Assembly (NCBI RefSeq): GCF_001667275.1
Contig: NZ_LZHV01000077.1
Location: 1 to 64,000 of the forward strand
Source: Mycobacterium sp. ACS4054
GTDB taxonomy: Bacteria; Actinomycetota; Actinomycetes; Mycobacteriales; Mycobacteriaceae
Direction of reading: 5' to 3'
DNA length: 64,000 nt
The notes beneath the pieces are model-generated. The model was not told the origin of the DNA. It saw nothing but the letters and a program-made list of their open reading frames with translations, and searched no databases. The position numbers and the translations under genes were made by a program. Shown piece by piece: positions 39,517 to 51,427 of the stretch. How positions within the stretch are numbered: position 1 is the first letter of the stretch; the number at the start of each line of letters is the position of its first letter.

Positions 39517-40883
39517 ACGTCAACGTCACCGCGCTCAGCATCGTGGCCATCGCGGTGCTCATCTTCGGCAACGCGATCTTCGTGGCGGCCGAGTTCTCGC
39601 TCACGACGCTGGACCGCAGCGCGGTGGAGGCCAACGCCCGCGGCGGCGGGCGCCGGGACCGCGCGATCCGGCGAGCCCACCACAAGCTGTCATTCCAGCT
39701 GTCCGGCGCCCAATTGGGCATCTCGGCGACCACGCTGGCGGCCGGTTACCTGACCGACCCGATGCTGGCCGACCTGCCGCACCCGTGGTTCGACGCGATG
39801 GGCGTTCCCGACAAGGTTGCCGACGCGATCATGGCGTTCGTGGCGTTGGTGATCGTCACCTCGGTGTCGATGGTGTTCGGCGAGCTGGTCCCGAAGTACC
39901 TCGCCGTCGCCCGGCCGTTGTCCACCGCCCGGGCCGTGGTGGGTGTCCAGCTGCTGTTCTCGCTGCTGTTCACCCCGGCGATCCGGCTCACCAACGGCGC
40001 GGCGAACTGGATCGTGCGCCGGCTGGGCATCGAACCGGCCGAGGAGCTGCGGTCGGCGCGGTCGCCGCAGGAGCTGTTGTCGCTGGTGCGTTCCTCGGCG
40101 CGCAGCGGCTCCCTGGACGCGGCCACCGCCGCGCTGGTGCGGCGCTCGCTGCAGTTCGGCACCCTGACCGCCGAGGAGCTGATGACGCCCAGGTCGAAGA
40201 TCGTGGCGCTGCAGACCGACGAGACCGTCGCCGACCTGGTGGCCGCGGCCGCCGAGTCCGGCTTCTCCCGCTTCCCGATCGTCGACGGCGACCTCGACGA
40301 AACCGTCGGCATCGTGCACGTCAAACAGGTGCTGGCCATCCCGGCGGCCGACCGGGCGCGCACGCTGCTGACGACGGTGGCGCGGCCCGTTCCGGTGGTG
40401 CCGTCGACGCTGGACGGCGACGCCGTCATGGCGGAGATCCGCGCCAACAGCCTGCAGACCGCGATGGTCGTCGACGAATACGGCGGCACCGCGGGCATGG
40501 TGACGGTCGAAGACCTGATCGAGGAGATCGGCGACGACGTCCGCGACGAACACGACGACGCCACCCCGGACGTGGTCGCGGCGGGCAGCGGCTGGCGGGT
40601 CTCGGGTCTGCTGCGCATCGACGAGGTGGCCACCGCCACCGGCTTCCGCGCCCCGGAGGGGCCCTACGAGACCATCGGCGGGCTGGCGCTGCGCGAATTC
40701 GGTCACATCCCGGTGGCCGGCGAAACGGTCAAGCTGCCGGCCCTGGACGCCGACGGGCTGCTGGACCATGCGCTGCGCTGGCAGGCGACCGTCATCCGGA
40801 TGGAGGGACGCCGCATCGACCTGCTGGAGCTGATCGAGCTTCGCGGTGACGGCGAGACCGCGGCGGCCGGGGGGCAACGATGA
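39513..40883 (+). CDS. CNNM/CorC (HlyC)-type membrane protein with CBS pair (Rv1842c ortholog)
   Basis: A 456-residue protein (Rv1842c: 455) with a CNNM/DUF21 membrane domain (about residues 1-200, four hydrophobic segments; EFSLTTLDRSAVEA, QLGISATTLAAG and VFGELVPKYLAVARP), a CBS pair (about 215-340, TAEELMTPRSKIVAL, SGFSRFPIVDGDLDETVGIVHVK in part, VVDEYGGTAGMVTVEDLIEEIVG-like motif) and a C-terminal CorC_HlyC domain. Homologs export Mg2+ or Co2+; the hemolysin label is historic. It is coupled at both ends: to the leader ORF by ATGA and to the next paralog by a 4-nt overlap. Confidence 0.92.
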   Translation: MNVNVTALSIVAIAVLIFGNAIFVAAEFSLTTLDRSAVEANARGGGRRDRAIRRAHHKLSFQLSGAQLGISATTLAAGYLTDPMLADLPHPWFDAMGVPDKVADAIMAFVALVIVTSVSMVFGELVPKYLAVARPLSTARAVVGVQLLFSLLFTPAIRLTNGAANWIVRRLGIEPAEELRSARSPQELLSLVRSSARSGSLDAATAALVRRSLQFGTLTAEELMTPRSKIVALQTDETVADLVAAAAESGFSRFPIVDGDLDETVGIVHVKQVLAIPAADRARTLLTTVARPVPVVPSTLDGDAVMAEIRANSLQTAMVVDEYGGTAGMVTVEDLIEEIGDDVRDEHDDATPDVVAAGSGWRVSGLLRIDEVATATGFRAPEGPYETIGGLALREFGHIPVAGETVKLPALDADGLLDHALRWQATVIRMEGRRIDLLELIELRGDGETAAAGGQR

Positions 40884-41920
40884 GCGATCCCGTGGGCGTG
40901 GTCCTGGCGATCCTGCTGATCGGCGTGAACGCCTTCTTCGTCGGAGCGGAATTCTCGCTGATCTCGGCCCGGCGCGACCGCCTCGAAGCGTTGGCAGAAC
41001 AGGGCAAGGCGCGAGCCGTCACCGTGATCCGTGCCGGCGAGCAGCTCCCGGCCATGCTGGCCGGGGCCCAGCTGGGGGTCACGGCCGCCTCGCTGCTGCT
41101 CGGCCGGATCGGTGAGTCGGCGGTCTCCAGCCTGCTGCGCTCGGCGCTGGGCCTGACCAGCATTCCCCCGACGCTGCTGCACACGCTGTCGTTCGCCATC
41201 GCGCTGGCGATCGTCGTCACGCTGCACGTGCTGCTCGGCGAGATGGTGCCCAAGAACATCGCGCTGGCGGGTCCCGAGCGCACGGCGATGCTGCTGGTGC
41301 CGGCCTACCTGGCCTATGTGCGAGCCGTCCGGCCGTTGATCGTGTTCTACAACAAGTGCGCCAGCGTCGTGGTCCGCGCGCTTGGCGTGGAACCCAAGGA
41401 AGAGCTCGAGATCGCCGTCTCCCCCGTCGAGCTCAGCGAGATGATCGCCGAATCGGAATCCGAGGGTCTGCTGGACCGCGAGGAGCACACCCGGCTGACG
41501 CGGGCGCTGCAGATCGGCACCCGGGTGGTCGGCGACGTAGCCGTCCCGCTCGCCGATGTCCACGCCGTGCCGGTGGCCGCGCCGGGCAGCGGCCCGACGA
41601 TCGGCGCCGTCGAGCAGGCCCTGGCCCGGACCGGCTACTCGCGGTTTCCGGTGGCGAACGCCGCCGGCGACTTCATCGGCTACCTGCACATCAAGGACAT
41701 GCTGACGCTCGGCGACGACCCGCGCACGGTCATCGACCTGGCGATGGTCCGGCCCCTGCCGCGGTTGTCCAAGTCGCTGCCGCTGGCCGACGCGCTGTCG
41801 CGGATGCGCCGCAGCAACAGCCATCTGGCGCTGGTGACCGGCGCGGGCGGCGAGGTGGTGGCGATGGTCGCGATGGAAGACCTGGTCGAGGACCTCGTCG
41901 GCACCATGCGCGAGGCGTAG
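40880..41920 (+). CDS. CNNM membrane protein with CBS pair, short form (Rv1841c ortholog)
   Basis: A 346-residue paralog of the preceding gene (Rv1841c: 345) that keeps the CNNM domain (EFSLISARRDRLEALAEQG, AGAQLGVTAASLLLG, VLLGEMVPKNIALAGPER) and a CBS pair ending VVAMVAMEDLVEDLVGTM but lacks the C-terminal CorC_HlyC domain. The two probably form a hetero-oligomeric divalent-cation efflux unit. The ATG overlaps the preceding TGA by 4 nt. The 281-bp gap after the gene replaces the PE_PGRS34 and vapBC13 genes of M. tuberculosis. Confidence 0.92.
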   Translation: MSDPVGVVLAILLIGVNAFFVGAEFSLISARRDRLEALAEQGKARAVTVIRAGEQLPAMLAGAQLGVTAASLLLGRIGESAVSSLLRSALGLTSIPPTLLHTLSFAIALAIVVTLHVLLGEMVPKNIALAGPERTAMLLVPAYLAYVRAVRPLIVFYNKCASVVVRALGVEPKEELEIAVSPVELSEMIAESESEGLLDREEHTRLTRALQIGTRVVGDVAVPLADVHAVPVAAPGSGPTIGAVEQALARTGYSRFPVANAAGDFIGYLHIKDMLTLGDDPRTVIDLAMVRPLPRLSKSLPLADALSRMRRSNSHLALVTGAGGEVVAMVAMEDLVEDLVGTMREA

Positions 41921-42201
41921 GGGGACGGCCGTCGCCGAGGCGGATTCGAAAGAGCCCGTATGATTTCCATCGGCTGCCAGTCAAGAAAGTGCTGGAGGGC
42001 GCAGGATCCCCGCGCGCGGATGCGTTGCTGGAAAACGATCCCCTGGCCCGCCGCGGCGGCCTGGTTTCGAGCTGTCAGCGCGGCCTGACCTGGTGTGGCG
42101 GGTTGGGCGGATAAGCTCACCAGGCTGCTGCTCGGTACGCTGAAGGCATTGCCGCTCCGAGCCAATGGCGGCTTGAAGAGGCTTCATTATGGAGGAGAAA
42201 C

Positions 42202-44403
42202 ATGACTGATCGCGTGTCGGCGGGGAACCTGCGCGTCGCCCGAGTGCTCTACGACTTCGTGAACAACGAGGCCCTGCCCGGCACCGACATCGACGCGGAC
42301 AGCTTCTGGGCCGGAGTCGACAAAGTCGTCACCGACCTCACGCCCAAGAACCAGGATCTGCTGCGCCGGCGCGACGAGCTGCAGGCCCAGATCGACAAGT
42401 GGCACCGCCAACGCGTCATCGAGCCGTTCGACGTCGAGGCGTACCGCCAGTTCATCACCGAAATCGGTTACCTGCTGCCCGAACCCGAAGACTTCACCAT
42501 CACCACCTCCGGTGTCGACGACGAGATCACCACGACCGCGGGCCCACAGCTGGTGGTGCCGGTGCTCAATGCCCGCTTCGCGCTGAACGCCGCGAACGCG
42601 CGCTGGGGCTCGCTGTACGACGCCCTGTACGGCACCGATGTAATTTCGGAGGACGACGGCGCCGAAAAGGGCACCGGCTACAACAAGGTTCGCGGCGACA
42701 AGGTCATCGCCTACGCGCGCAAGTTCCTCGACGAGGCCGTCCCGCTGGAGTCCGGCTCCTGGGCGGATGCGACGGGCCTGTCCGTCGAAGACGGCCAGCT
42801 CAAGGTCGCGACCGGCGAGGGATCCGTCGGGCTGGCCAGCCCGGAGAAGTTCGCCGGCTACACCGGCGAGCTCGGCTCCCCCGACTGGTCGGTGCTGCTG
42901 GTCAACCACGGCCTGCACATCGAGATCCTCGTCGACCCGGAATCGCCGATCGGCAAGACCGACCGCGCCGGCATCAAGGACGTGGTGCTGGAATCTGCGG
43001 TCACCACGATCATGGACTTCGAGGACTCGGTGGCCGCCGTTGACGCCGACGACAAGGTGCTCGGCTACCGCAACTGGCTCGGCCTGAACAAGGGCGACCT
43101 GTCCGAGGAGGTCGCCAAGGACGGCAAGTCCTTCACCCGGGTGCTCAACCAGGACCGCACCTACACCACGCCCGACGGCGAGGGCCAGCTGACCCTGCCC
43201 GGCCGCAGCCTGCTGTTCGTCCGCAACGTGGGCCACCTGATGACCAACGACGCCATCGTGGACGCCGAGGGCAACGAGGTTTTCGAGGGCATCATGGACG
43301 CGCTGTTCACCGGCCTGACCGCGATCCACGGGCTCAAGACCGGTTCCGAGAACGACGGGGCGAACGGTCCGCTACAAAACAGCCGCACCGGCTCGATCTA
43401 CATCGTCAAGCCCAAGATGCACGGCCCCGACGAAGTCGCGTTCACCTGCGAGCTGTTCAGCCGCGTCGAGGACGTCCTGGGCCTGCCGCAGGCCACCCTC
43501 AAGGTCGGCATCATGGACGAGGAACGGCGCACCACCGTCAACCTCAAGGCGTGCATCAAGGCCGCGGCCGACCGGGTGGTGTTCATCAACACCGGCTTCC
43601 TGGACCGCACCGGCGACGAGATCCACACCTCGATGGAAGCCGGCCCGATGATCCGCAAGGGTGCGATGAAGAACAGCACCTGGATCAAGGCCTACGAGGA
43701 CGCCAACGTCGACATCGGGCTGGCCGCCGGGTTCAAGGGCAAGGCCCAGATCGGCAAGGGCATGTGGGCGATGACCGAGCTGATGGCCGACATGGTCGAG
43801 CAGAAGATCGGCCAGCCCAAGGCCGGCGCCACCACCGCGTGGGTGCCCTCGCCGACGGCGGCCACCCTGCACGCGATGCACTACCACTACGTCGACGTGG
43901 GCGCCGTCCAGGAGGAGCTGGCCGGCAAGAAGCGCACCAACATCGACGAGCTGCTGACCATCCCGCTGGCCAAGGAACTGGCCTGGGCGCCCGAGGAGAT
44001 CCGCGAGGAGGTCGACAACAACTGCCAGTCGATCCTGGGCTACGTGGTGCGCTGGGTCGCCCAGGGCGTGGGCTGCTCGAAGGTGCCCGACATCCACGAC
44101 GTGGCGCTCATGGAAGACCGTGCCACGCTGCGGATTTCGAGCCAGCTGCTGGCCAACTGGCTGCGGCACGGCGTGATCACCGAGGAGGACGTGCGCGCCA
44201 GCCTGGAGCGGATGGCGCCGCTGGTGGACGAGCAGAACGCCAAGGACGCGGCGTACCAGCCGATGGCGCCCAACTTCGACGACAGCCTGGCGTTCCTGGC
44301 CGCCCAGGATCTGATCCTGACCGGCACGCAGCAGCCCAACGGCTACACCGAGCCGATCCTGCATCGCCGCCGGCGCGAAGCCAAGGCCCGCACGGCGCAG
44401 TGA
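42202..44403 (+). CDS. glcB: Malate synthase G
   Basis: Glyoxylate shunt enzyme: glyoxylate plus acetyl-CoA to malate and CoA, needed for growth on C2 units and fatty acids. The 733 residues correspond to the monomeric G isoform (Rv1837c, 741). Seen: MTDRVSAGNLRVARVLYDFVNNEALPG at the start (cited in part), TTIMDFEDSVAAVDADDK (catalytic loop), NRTGSIYIVKPKMHGP-like SRTGSIYIVKPKMHG, and the C-terminal GCSKVPDIHDVALMEDRATLR. GGAGGAG is 4 nt upstream of the ATG. A -10 like TACGCT lies about 60 bp upstream. The same gene is secreted-antigen-like in M. tuberculosis although it lacks a signal peptide, as here. Confidence 0.96.
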   Translation: MTDRVSAGNLRVARVLYDFVNNEALPGTDIDADSFWAGVDKVVTDLTPKNQDLLRRRDELQAQIDKWHRQRVIEPFDVEAYRQFITEIGYLLPEPEDFTITTSGVDDEITTTAGPQLVVPVLNARFALNAANARWGSLYDALYGTDVISEDDGAEKGTGYNKVRGDKVIAYARKFLDEAVPLESGSWADATGLSVEDGQLKVATGEGSVGLASPEKFAGYTGELGSPDWSVLLVNHGLHIEILVDPESPIGKTDRAGIKDVVLESAVTTIMDFEDSVAAVDADDKVLGYRNWLGLNKGDLSEEVAKDGKSFTRVLNQDRTYTTPDGEGQLTLPGRSLLFVRNVGHLMTNDAIVDAEGNEVFEGIMDALFTGLTAIHGLKTGSENDGANGPLQNSRTGSIYIVKPKMHGPDEVAFTCELFSRVEDVLGLPQATLKVGIMDEERRTTVNLKACIKAAADRVVFINTGFLDRTGDEIHTSMEAGPMIRKGAMKNSTWIKAYEDANVDIGLAAGFKGKAQIGKGMWAMTELMADMVEQKIGQPKAGATTAWVPSPTAATLHAMHYHYVDVGAVQEELAGKKRTNIDELLTIPLAKELAWAPEEIREEVDNNCQSILGYVVRWVAQGVGCSKVPDIHDVALMEDRATLRISSQLLANWLRHGVITEEDVRASLERMAPLVDEQNAKDAAYQPMAPNFDDSLAFLAAQDLILTGTQQPNGYTEPILHRRRREAKARTAQ

Positions 44404-44517
44404 GATTGAGCCGGTGCCCGCATCGGGCTCGCGGCGCATCGACGCCGCCGATGACTAAGATCAGCGGCGGATTGACAACAGCTCGGCCTCAACGACGGAA
44501 AGGCGACGGACACCGCT

Positions 44518-46563
44518 ATGGGTAGGCACAGTTTGCCCGACCCTGACGACTCCGTCGACGAGCCGTACGACGACGGCGAGGCGGACGACCAGCAGCGGGA
44601 CGACGTCACCGAGGACTACGCGGACGAGGGGCACTATCCCGCCGACGATGACTTCCGCGGCGACGATGACTTCCCCGCCGAGGACGAACCCTATGCCGCC
44701 GGCGACGAGTTCGAGGGCGGCACCGCCGACGACTACCCGGAGTTCCCGCCCCGGCAGCCCGGCGCGTCGAGCGCGGAGCCGCCGGCCTCGTCGCCCTCGC
44801 TGTTCTCCCGCGGCCATCGCGGGCTCGGCGATTGGCGCGGCGGCCACCGCAGCGAGGGCGGGCGCCGGGGTGTCAGCATCGGCGTGATCGTGGCGCTGGT
44901 CGCCGTCGTCGTGGTGGTGGGCAGCGTGATCCTGTGGAGCTTCTTCGGCGACGCGCTGTCCAACCGCTCGCATAAGGCCGCCGGGGGCTGCGTGGGCGGC
45001 AAGGAGACGGTCGCGGTGGTCGCCGACCCGTCGATCGCCGATGCGGTGCAACAGTTCGCGGAAAGCTACAACGCCACCGCCGGCCCGATCGGCGACCACT
45101 GCGTGGCGGTCAGCGTCAAACCGGCCGCCTCCGACGCGGTGCTCAACGGATTCATCGGCAAGTGGCCCGCCGAGCTGGGCGGACAGCCGGCGTTGTGGAT
45201 CCCGGCAAGCTCGATCTCGGCCGCCCGGCTCGCCGGGGCCACGGCGCAGAAAACGATCACCGACAGCCGCTCGCTGGTGACGTCGCCGGTGGTGCTGGCC
45301 GTGCGGCCCGAGCTGCAGCAGGCGCTCGGCAACCAGACCTGGGCGGCCCTGCCCGGGCTGCAGACCAACCCGAACGGGCTGGCCGGCGTGAACTTGCCGG
45401 CGTGGGGGTCGCTGCGGGTGGCCGTGCCGATGACCGGCAACGGCGACGCCGCGTTCCTGGCCGGCGAAGCGATCGCGGCCGCCTCGGCGCCCCCCGGCGG
45501 GCCGGCGACGCAGGGCACCGGCGCGGTGCGCACGGTGCTGAGCGCGCAGCCCAAGCTGGCGGACAACTCGCTGACCGAGGCGATGAACGCGCTGCTCAAG
45601 CCGGGGGACGCCGCGACCGCGCCGGTGCACGCCGTGATCACCACCGAGCAGCAACTGTTCCAGCGCGGCCAGTCGCTGCCAAACGCCAAGGGCGCGTTGG
45701 CTTCCTGGATGCCGTCCGGGCCGGCGCCGGTCGCCGACTATCCCACCGTGTTGCTCAGCGGGTCCTGGCTGACCAAGGACCAGACCTCGGCGGCCAGCGA
45801 GTTCGCCCGCTTCATGCACAAGCCGGATCAACTCGCCAAGCTGGCCAAGGCCGGTTTCCGGGTCAACGGCGTCTCCCCGCCAAGCAGCCCGGTCACCTCG
45901 TTCCCGGCGCTGCCCGCGGCGCTGTCGGTGGGTGACGAGGCCATGCGCGCGACGCTGGCCGAGGCCATGGCCGCCCCGTCGAGCGGACTGGCCGCGACCA
46001 TCATGCTCGACCAGTCCATGCCCGGCCAGGAAGGCGGCAAGTCCCGGCTGGCGAATGTGATTGCCGCACTTCAGGACAAGATCAGGGCGTTGCCGCCGAC
46101 CGCCGTGGTCGGCTTGTGGACGTTCGACGGCCACGAGGGACGTTCGGAGGTGCCCGGCGGCCCGCTCGGAGACCCGGTCAACGGCCAGCCGAGGTCGACG
46201 GCGCTGACGGCCGCGCTGGACAAGCAATACTCCTCGGCCGGTGGCGCGGTGTCGTTCACCACCCTGCGGATGATCTACCAGGACCTGCAGACCAACTACC
46301 GCGCCGGCCAGACCAACTCGATCCTGGTCATCACGGCAGGCCCGCACACCGACCAGACCCTCGACGGCCCCGGCCTGCAGGACTTCATCCGCAAGAGCGC
46401 CGACCCGGCCAAGCCGATCGCGGTGAACGTCATCGACTTCGGCGGCGATCCGGACCGCGCCACCTGGGAGGCGGTCGCCCAGCTCAGCGGGGGTGGCTAC
46501 CAGAATCTGGCCAACTCGGCGTCCCCCGACCTCGCCGCGGCTCTAAACGCCTTCCTGGGCTGA
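44518..46563 (+). CDS. Membrane-anchored protein with solute-binding-like and VWA domains (Rv1836c ortholog)
   Basis: A 681-residue envelope protein (Rv1836c: 677). Residues 1-85 are extremely acidic (Asp/Glu repeats such as DDDFRGDDDFPAEDEP), followed by a basic stretch and a single membrane helix at about 119-143, so most of the protein is extracytoplasmic. Residues about 155-470 resemble an extracellular solute-binding module (VAVVADPSIADAVQQFAESYN). Residues about 495-681 look like a von Willebrand A domain with a MIDAS-like TIMLDQSMPG, in which the second Ser of DxSxS is replaced by Pro, and a Thr/Asp pair further on (VGLWTFDG). The function is unknown. It follows glcB by 114 nt, as in M. 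tuberculosis. Confidence 0.85.
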   Translation: MGRHSLPDPDDSVDEPYDDGEADDQQRDDVTEDYADEGHYPADDDFRGDDDFPAEDEPYAAGDEFEGGTADDYPEFPPRQPGASSAEPPASSPSLFSRGHRGLGDWRGGHRSEGGRRGVSIGVIVALVAVVVVVGSVILWSFFGDALSNRSHKAAGGCVGGKETVAVVADPSIADAVQQFAESYNATAGPIGDHCVAVSVKPAASDAVLNGFIGKWPAELGGQPALWIPASSISAARLAGATAQKTITDSRSLVTSPVVLAVRPELQQALGNQTWAALPGLQTNPNGLAGVNLPAWGSLRVAVPMTGNGDAAFLAGEAIAAASAPPGGPATQGTGAVRTVLSAQPKLADNSLTEAMNALLKPGDAATAPVHAVITTEQQLFQRGQSLPNAKGALASWMPSGPAPVADYPTVLLSGSWLTKDQTSAASEFARFMHKPDQLAKLAKAGFRVNGVSPPSSPVTSFPALPAALSVGDEAMRATLAEAMAAPSSGLAATIMLDQSMPGQEGGKSRLANVIAALQDKIRALPPTAVVGLWTFDGHEGRSEVPGGPLGDPVNGQPRSTALTAALDKQYSSAGGAVSFTTLRMIYQDLQTNYRAGQTNSILVITAGPHTDQTLDGPGLQDFIRKSADPAKPIAVNVIDFGGDPDRATWEAVAQLSGGGYQNLANSASPDLAAALNAFLG

Positions 46564-46581
46564 GGCCTCCGACCGCCCGAC

Positions 46582-47442
46582 ATGAGCATCGCCTTCACCC
46601 CCGACCCCCGGCTGTATCCGTTCCAGTCGCGCTGGTTCGACAGCTCACAAGGCCGCATGCACTACCTCGACGAGGGCGACGGGCCGCCGATCCTGCTGTA
46701 TCACGGCAACCCGACGTGGAGCTTCCTCTACCGCAACATCGTCATCGCGCTTCGTGACCGGTTCCGCTGCATCGCACCGGATTACCTGGGGTTCGGGCTT
46801 TCGGATCGGCCGGGAGCGTTCGGCTACACGATCGAGGAGCATGCCCGCGTGGTCGGCGAGTTCGTCGACCATCTCGGCCTGGATGGCTACCTGACCATGG
46901 GCCAGGACTGGGGTGGGCCCATCAGCATGGCGGTCGCTGTCCAGCGGGCCGAGCGGGTGCGCGGCGTCATCCTGGGCAACACCTGGTTCTGGCCGACGGC
47001 GGAATTCACCACGAAGATGTTCAGCCGCGTGATGTCCAGCCCGCCACTGCAATACGCGATCCTGCAGCGCAACTTCTTCGTCGAGCGTTTGGTCCCCGCC
47101 GGAACCGCGCACCGCCCCAGCGCCGCGGTGATGGAGCACTACCGCGCGGTGCAGCCCGACCCGGACGCCCGCAGGGGCGTCGCCGAGATGCCCAAGCAGA
47201 TCCTGGCCGCGGGCCCGCTGCTGGCGCGGCTCGCCCGGGAGGTGCCGGACAAGCTGGGCACCAAACCCGCCCTGTTCGTCTGGGGCATGAAGGACTTCGC
47301 CTTCCGGCCGGGTCCCAACATCCCGCGCATGCGCGCGGCGTTCCCCGACCACGTCGTCGTCGAACTGCCCGACGCCAAGCACTTCATCCAGGAGGACGCG
47401 CCGGATCAGATCGCCGCGGCGATCGTCGAGCGATTCGGCTAG
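46582..47442 (+). CDS. Haloalkane dehalogenase (Rv1833c/DmbC ortholog)
   Basis: An alpha/beta-hydrolase of 286 residues, equal in length to Rv1833c, whose M. bovis counterpart DmbC has weak haloalkane dehalogenase activity. Seen: LLYHGNPTWSFLYRNIV with the oxyanion/halide Asn, the nucleophile elbow MGQDWGGPIS with Asp followed by Trp, the acid near FVWGMKDFAF and the catalytic His in LPDAKHFIQEDAP. This set fits HLD-III rather than a plain esterase. The natural substrate is unknown. The gene begins 18 nt after Rv1836c; in M. tuberculosis Rv1835c and Rv1834 stand in between. Its end lies 4 nt from the convergent gcvB stop. Confidence 0.9.
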   Translation: MSIAFTPDPRLYPFQSRWFDSSQGRMHYLDEGDGPPILLYHGNPTWSFLYRNIVIALRDRFRCIAPDYLGFGLSDRPGAFGYTIEEHARVVGEFVDHLGLDGYLTMGQDWGGPISMAVAVQRAERVRGVILGNTWFWPTAEFTTKMFSRVMSSPPLQYAILQRNFFVERLVPAGTAHRPSAAVMEHYRAVQPDPDARRGVAEMPKQILAAGPLLARLAREVPDKLGTKPALFVWGMKDFAFRPGPNIPRMRAAFPDHVVVELPDAKHFIQEDAPDQIAAAIVERFG

Positions 47443-47446
47443 CCGG

Positions 47447-50272
<2,826 letters not shown>

Positions 50273-50317
50273 TGGCGAACTCCTACGGCGTCGACAAGGC
50301 AGAGGACGTGCGGTCCT

Positions 50318-50523
50318 CTCCCTCTGTCTTCACCCGATCGCCGGGCGCCTGAGAGATTCGGCGCGGGGTGCTGCCCCTGCGCCTTTCCCCATCGGCGGGT
50401 GCCGGGGATCGGCACCGCTTTCCAGAGGCATCGTTAACCCGCGCGGTCCGGGTGCCTGAGAGGTTAGCGGAGAGGTGTTGCTCCTTCGGCGTCCGTGACT
50501 GGCCGTCACGGAACTCTCCCGCA
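50318..50523 (-). promoter_or_regulatory. Tandem glycine riboswitch of gcvB
   Basis: Two glycine aptamers in tandem on the minus strand. The first runs from GCGGGAGAGTTCC (about 50523) through GCCGAAGGAGCAA to CTCTCAGGCACCCGGACCG. The second runs from CCTCTGGAAAGCGG through CGATGGGGAAAGGCGCAGG and CTCTCAGGCGCCC to GACAGAGGGAGAGGACC. The hallmark CTCTCAGG appears twice (50455-50462 and 50348-50355). Such cooperative aptamers switch gcv expression on when glycine is high. About 45 nt separate it from the gcvB start. Confidence 0.93.
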
Positions 50524-50542
50524 CGAGTGCGATGCGTGCGCC

Positions 50543-50548
50543 AGTTTA
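50543..50548 (-). promoter_or_regulatory. -10 element of the riboswitch-gcvB transcript
   Basis: TAAACT on the minus strand, about 20 nt upstream of the first aptamer stem; the predicted start lies near 50536. Confidence 0.5.
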
Positions 50549-50572
50549 CCCGGCCGGCCGGCGCGGGTGCGC

Positions 50573-51178
50573 TTAACCGATCTTGCGGTCGCGGTGCTTG
50601 CGGCGGGACGCCAGCTCGTCTTCCGGGGCGGCGATGGACTCGCCCCCGTCGGCCCGCTCGCCGGGGAAGTCGGCGATCACCCCGGTGAGCTCGCGCATGG
50701 CGCCGGAGACGGCGATGCCGAACACGCCCTGCCCGCCCTGCAGCAGGTCGACGACCTCTTCGGCCGACGTGCATTCGTAAACCGTGGTGCCGTCGGAGAA
50801 CAACGTGATGTTGGCCAGGTCCTGCACGCCGCGCTGGCGCAGGTGGTCGACCGCGACCCGGATGTTGTGCAGCGAGATCCCGGTGTCGAGCAGCCGCTTG
50901 ACGATCTTGAGGACCAGGATGTCCTTGAACGAGTACAGCCGCTGACTGCCCGAGCCCGCCGCGCTGCGGATCGACGGCACCACCAGCGAGGTGCGCGCCC
51001 AGTAGTCCAGCTGGCGGTAGGTGATTCCGGCGATCTGGCAGGCGCTGGGGCCGCGGTAGCCCACCAACTCGTCCGGCACGGAGTCGTCGGGAAACAGCCC
51101 GGGTTGCACGGGCGCTTCCGGCGCGGCGGTCGCGGTGTCAGCTAGGTCCAGCTGTTCTTGGCGTGGCTGCTCGCTCAC
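50573..51178 (-). CDS. resR: MerR-family regulator ResR (Rv1830 ortholog)
   Basis: A 201-residue regulator with a MerR-type winged helix at about residues 40-110 (GYRGPSACQIAGITYRQLDYWARTSLVVPS, RLYSFKDILVLKIVKRLLD, both cited in part) and a C-terminal region TLFSDGTTVYECTSAEEVVDLL likely to bind a ligand or partner. In M. tuberculosis Rv1830 (resR, resilience regulator) affects cell growth and division, and clinical mutations in it are linked to antibiotic resilience. The C-terminal tail is basic (RRKHRDRK). The GTG start gives MSEQPRQEQLD. It lies upstream of gcvB's riboswitch on the same strand. Confidence 0.92.
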   Translation of the reverse strand: MSEQPRQEQLDLADTATAAPEAPVQPGLFPDDSVPDELVGYRGPSACQIAGITYRQLDYWARTSLVVPSIRSAAGSGSQRLYSFKDILVLKIVKRLLDTGISLHNIRVAVDHLRQRGVQDLANITLFSDGTTVYECTSAEEVVDLLQGGQGVFGIAVSGAMRELTGVIADFPGERADGGESIAAPEDELASRRKHRDRKIG

Positions 51179-51427
51179 GGTGCTTCCTCTCGCCGATCGC
51201 GCTATCGTTTCCAGCTGCGTCTCGTGGCTGGGTCGCAGCCACGTTTGCTCAGGCCCGAGTGCTAGAGAGCTTACGCTGTTCGATAGCTACCGCGCCCTTA
51301 AGTCGTGATCAAAGTATGGCCGCCGCCGGGCTAAGAGGGGGCGCTATCCGCCAGGCGTGTCGACATCCCGATGCCAGTTGAGACGCATCCGTGATGTCGG
51401 TGTCCAGCGTAGTACGCCCGCGGGGGC

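Noticed and set aside
50279..50572. Small ORFs in the gap upstream of gcvB (position of Rv1831)
   Set aside because: The interval is occupied by the tandem glycine riboswitch and its promoter; the frames have no ribosome site or homology.
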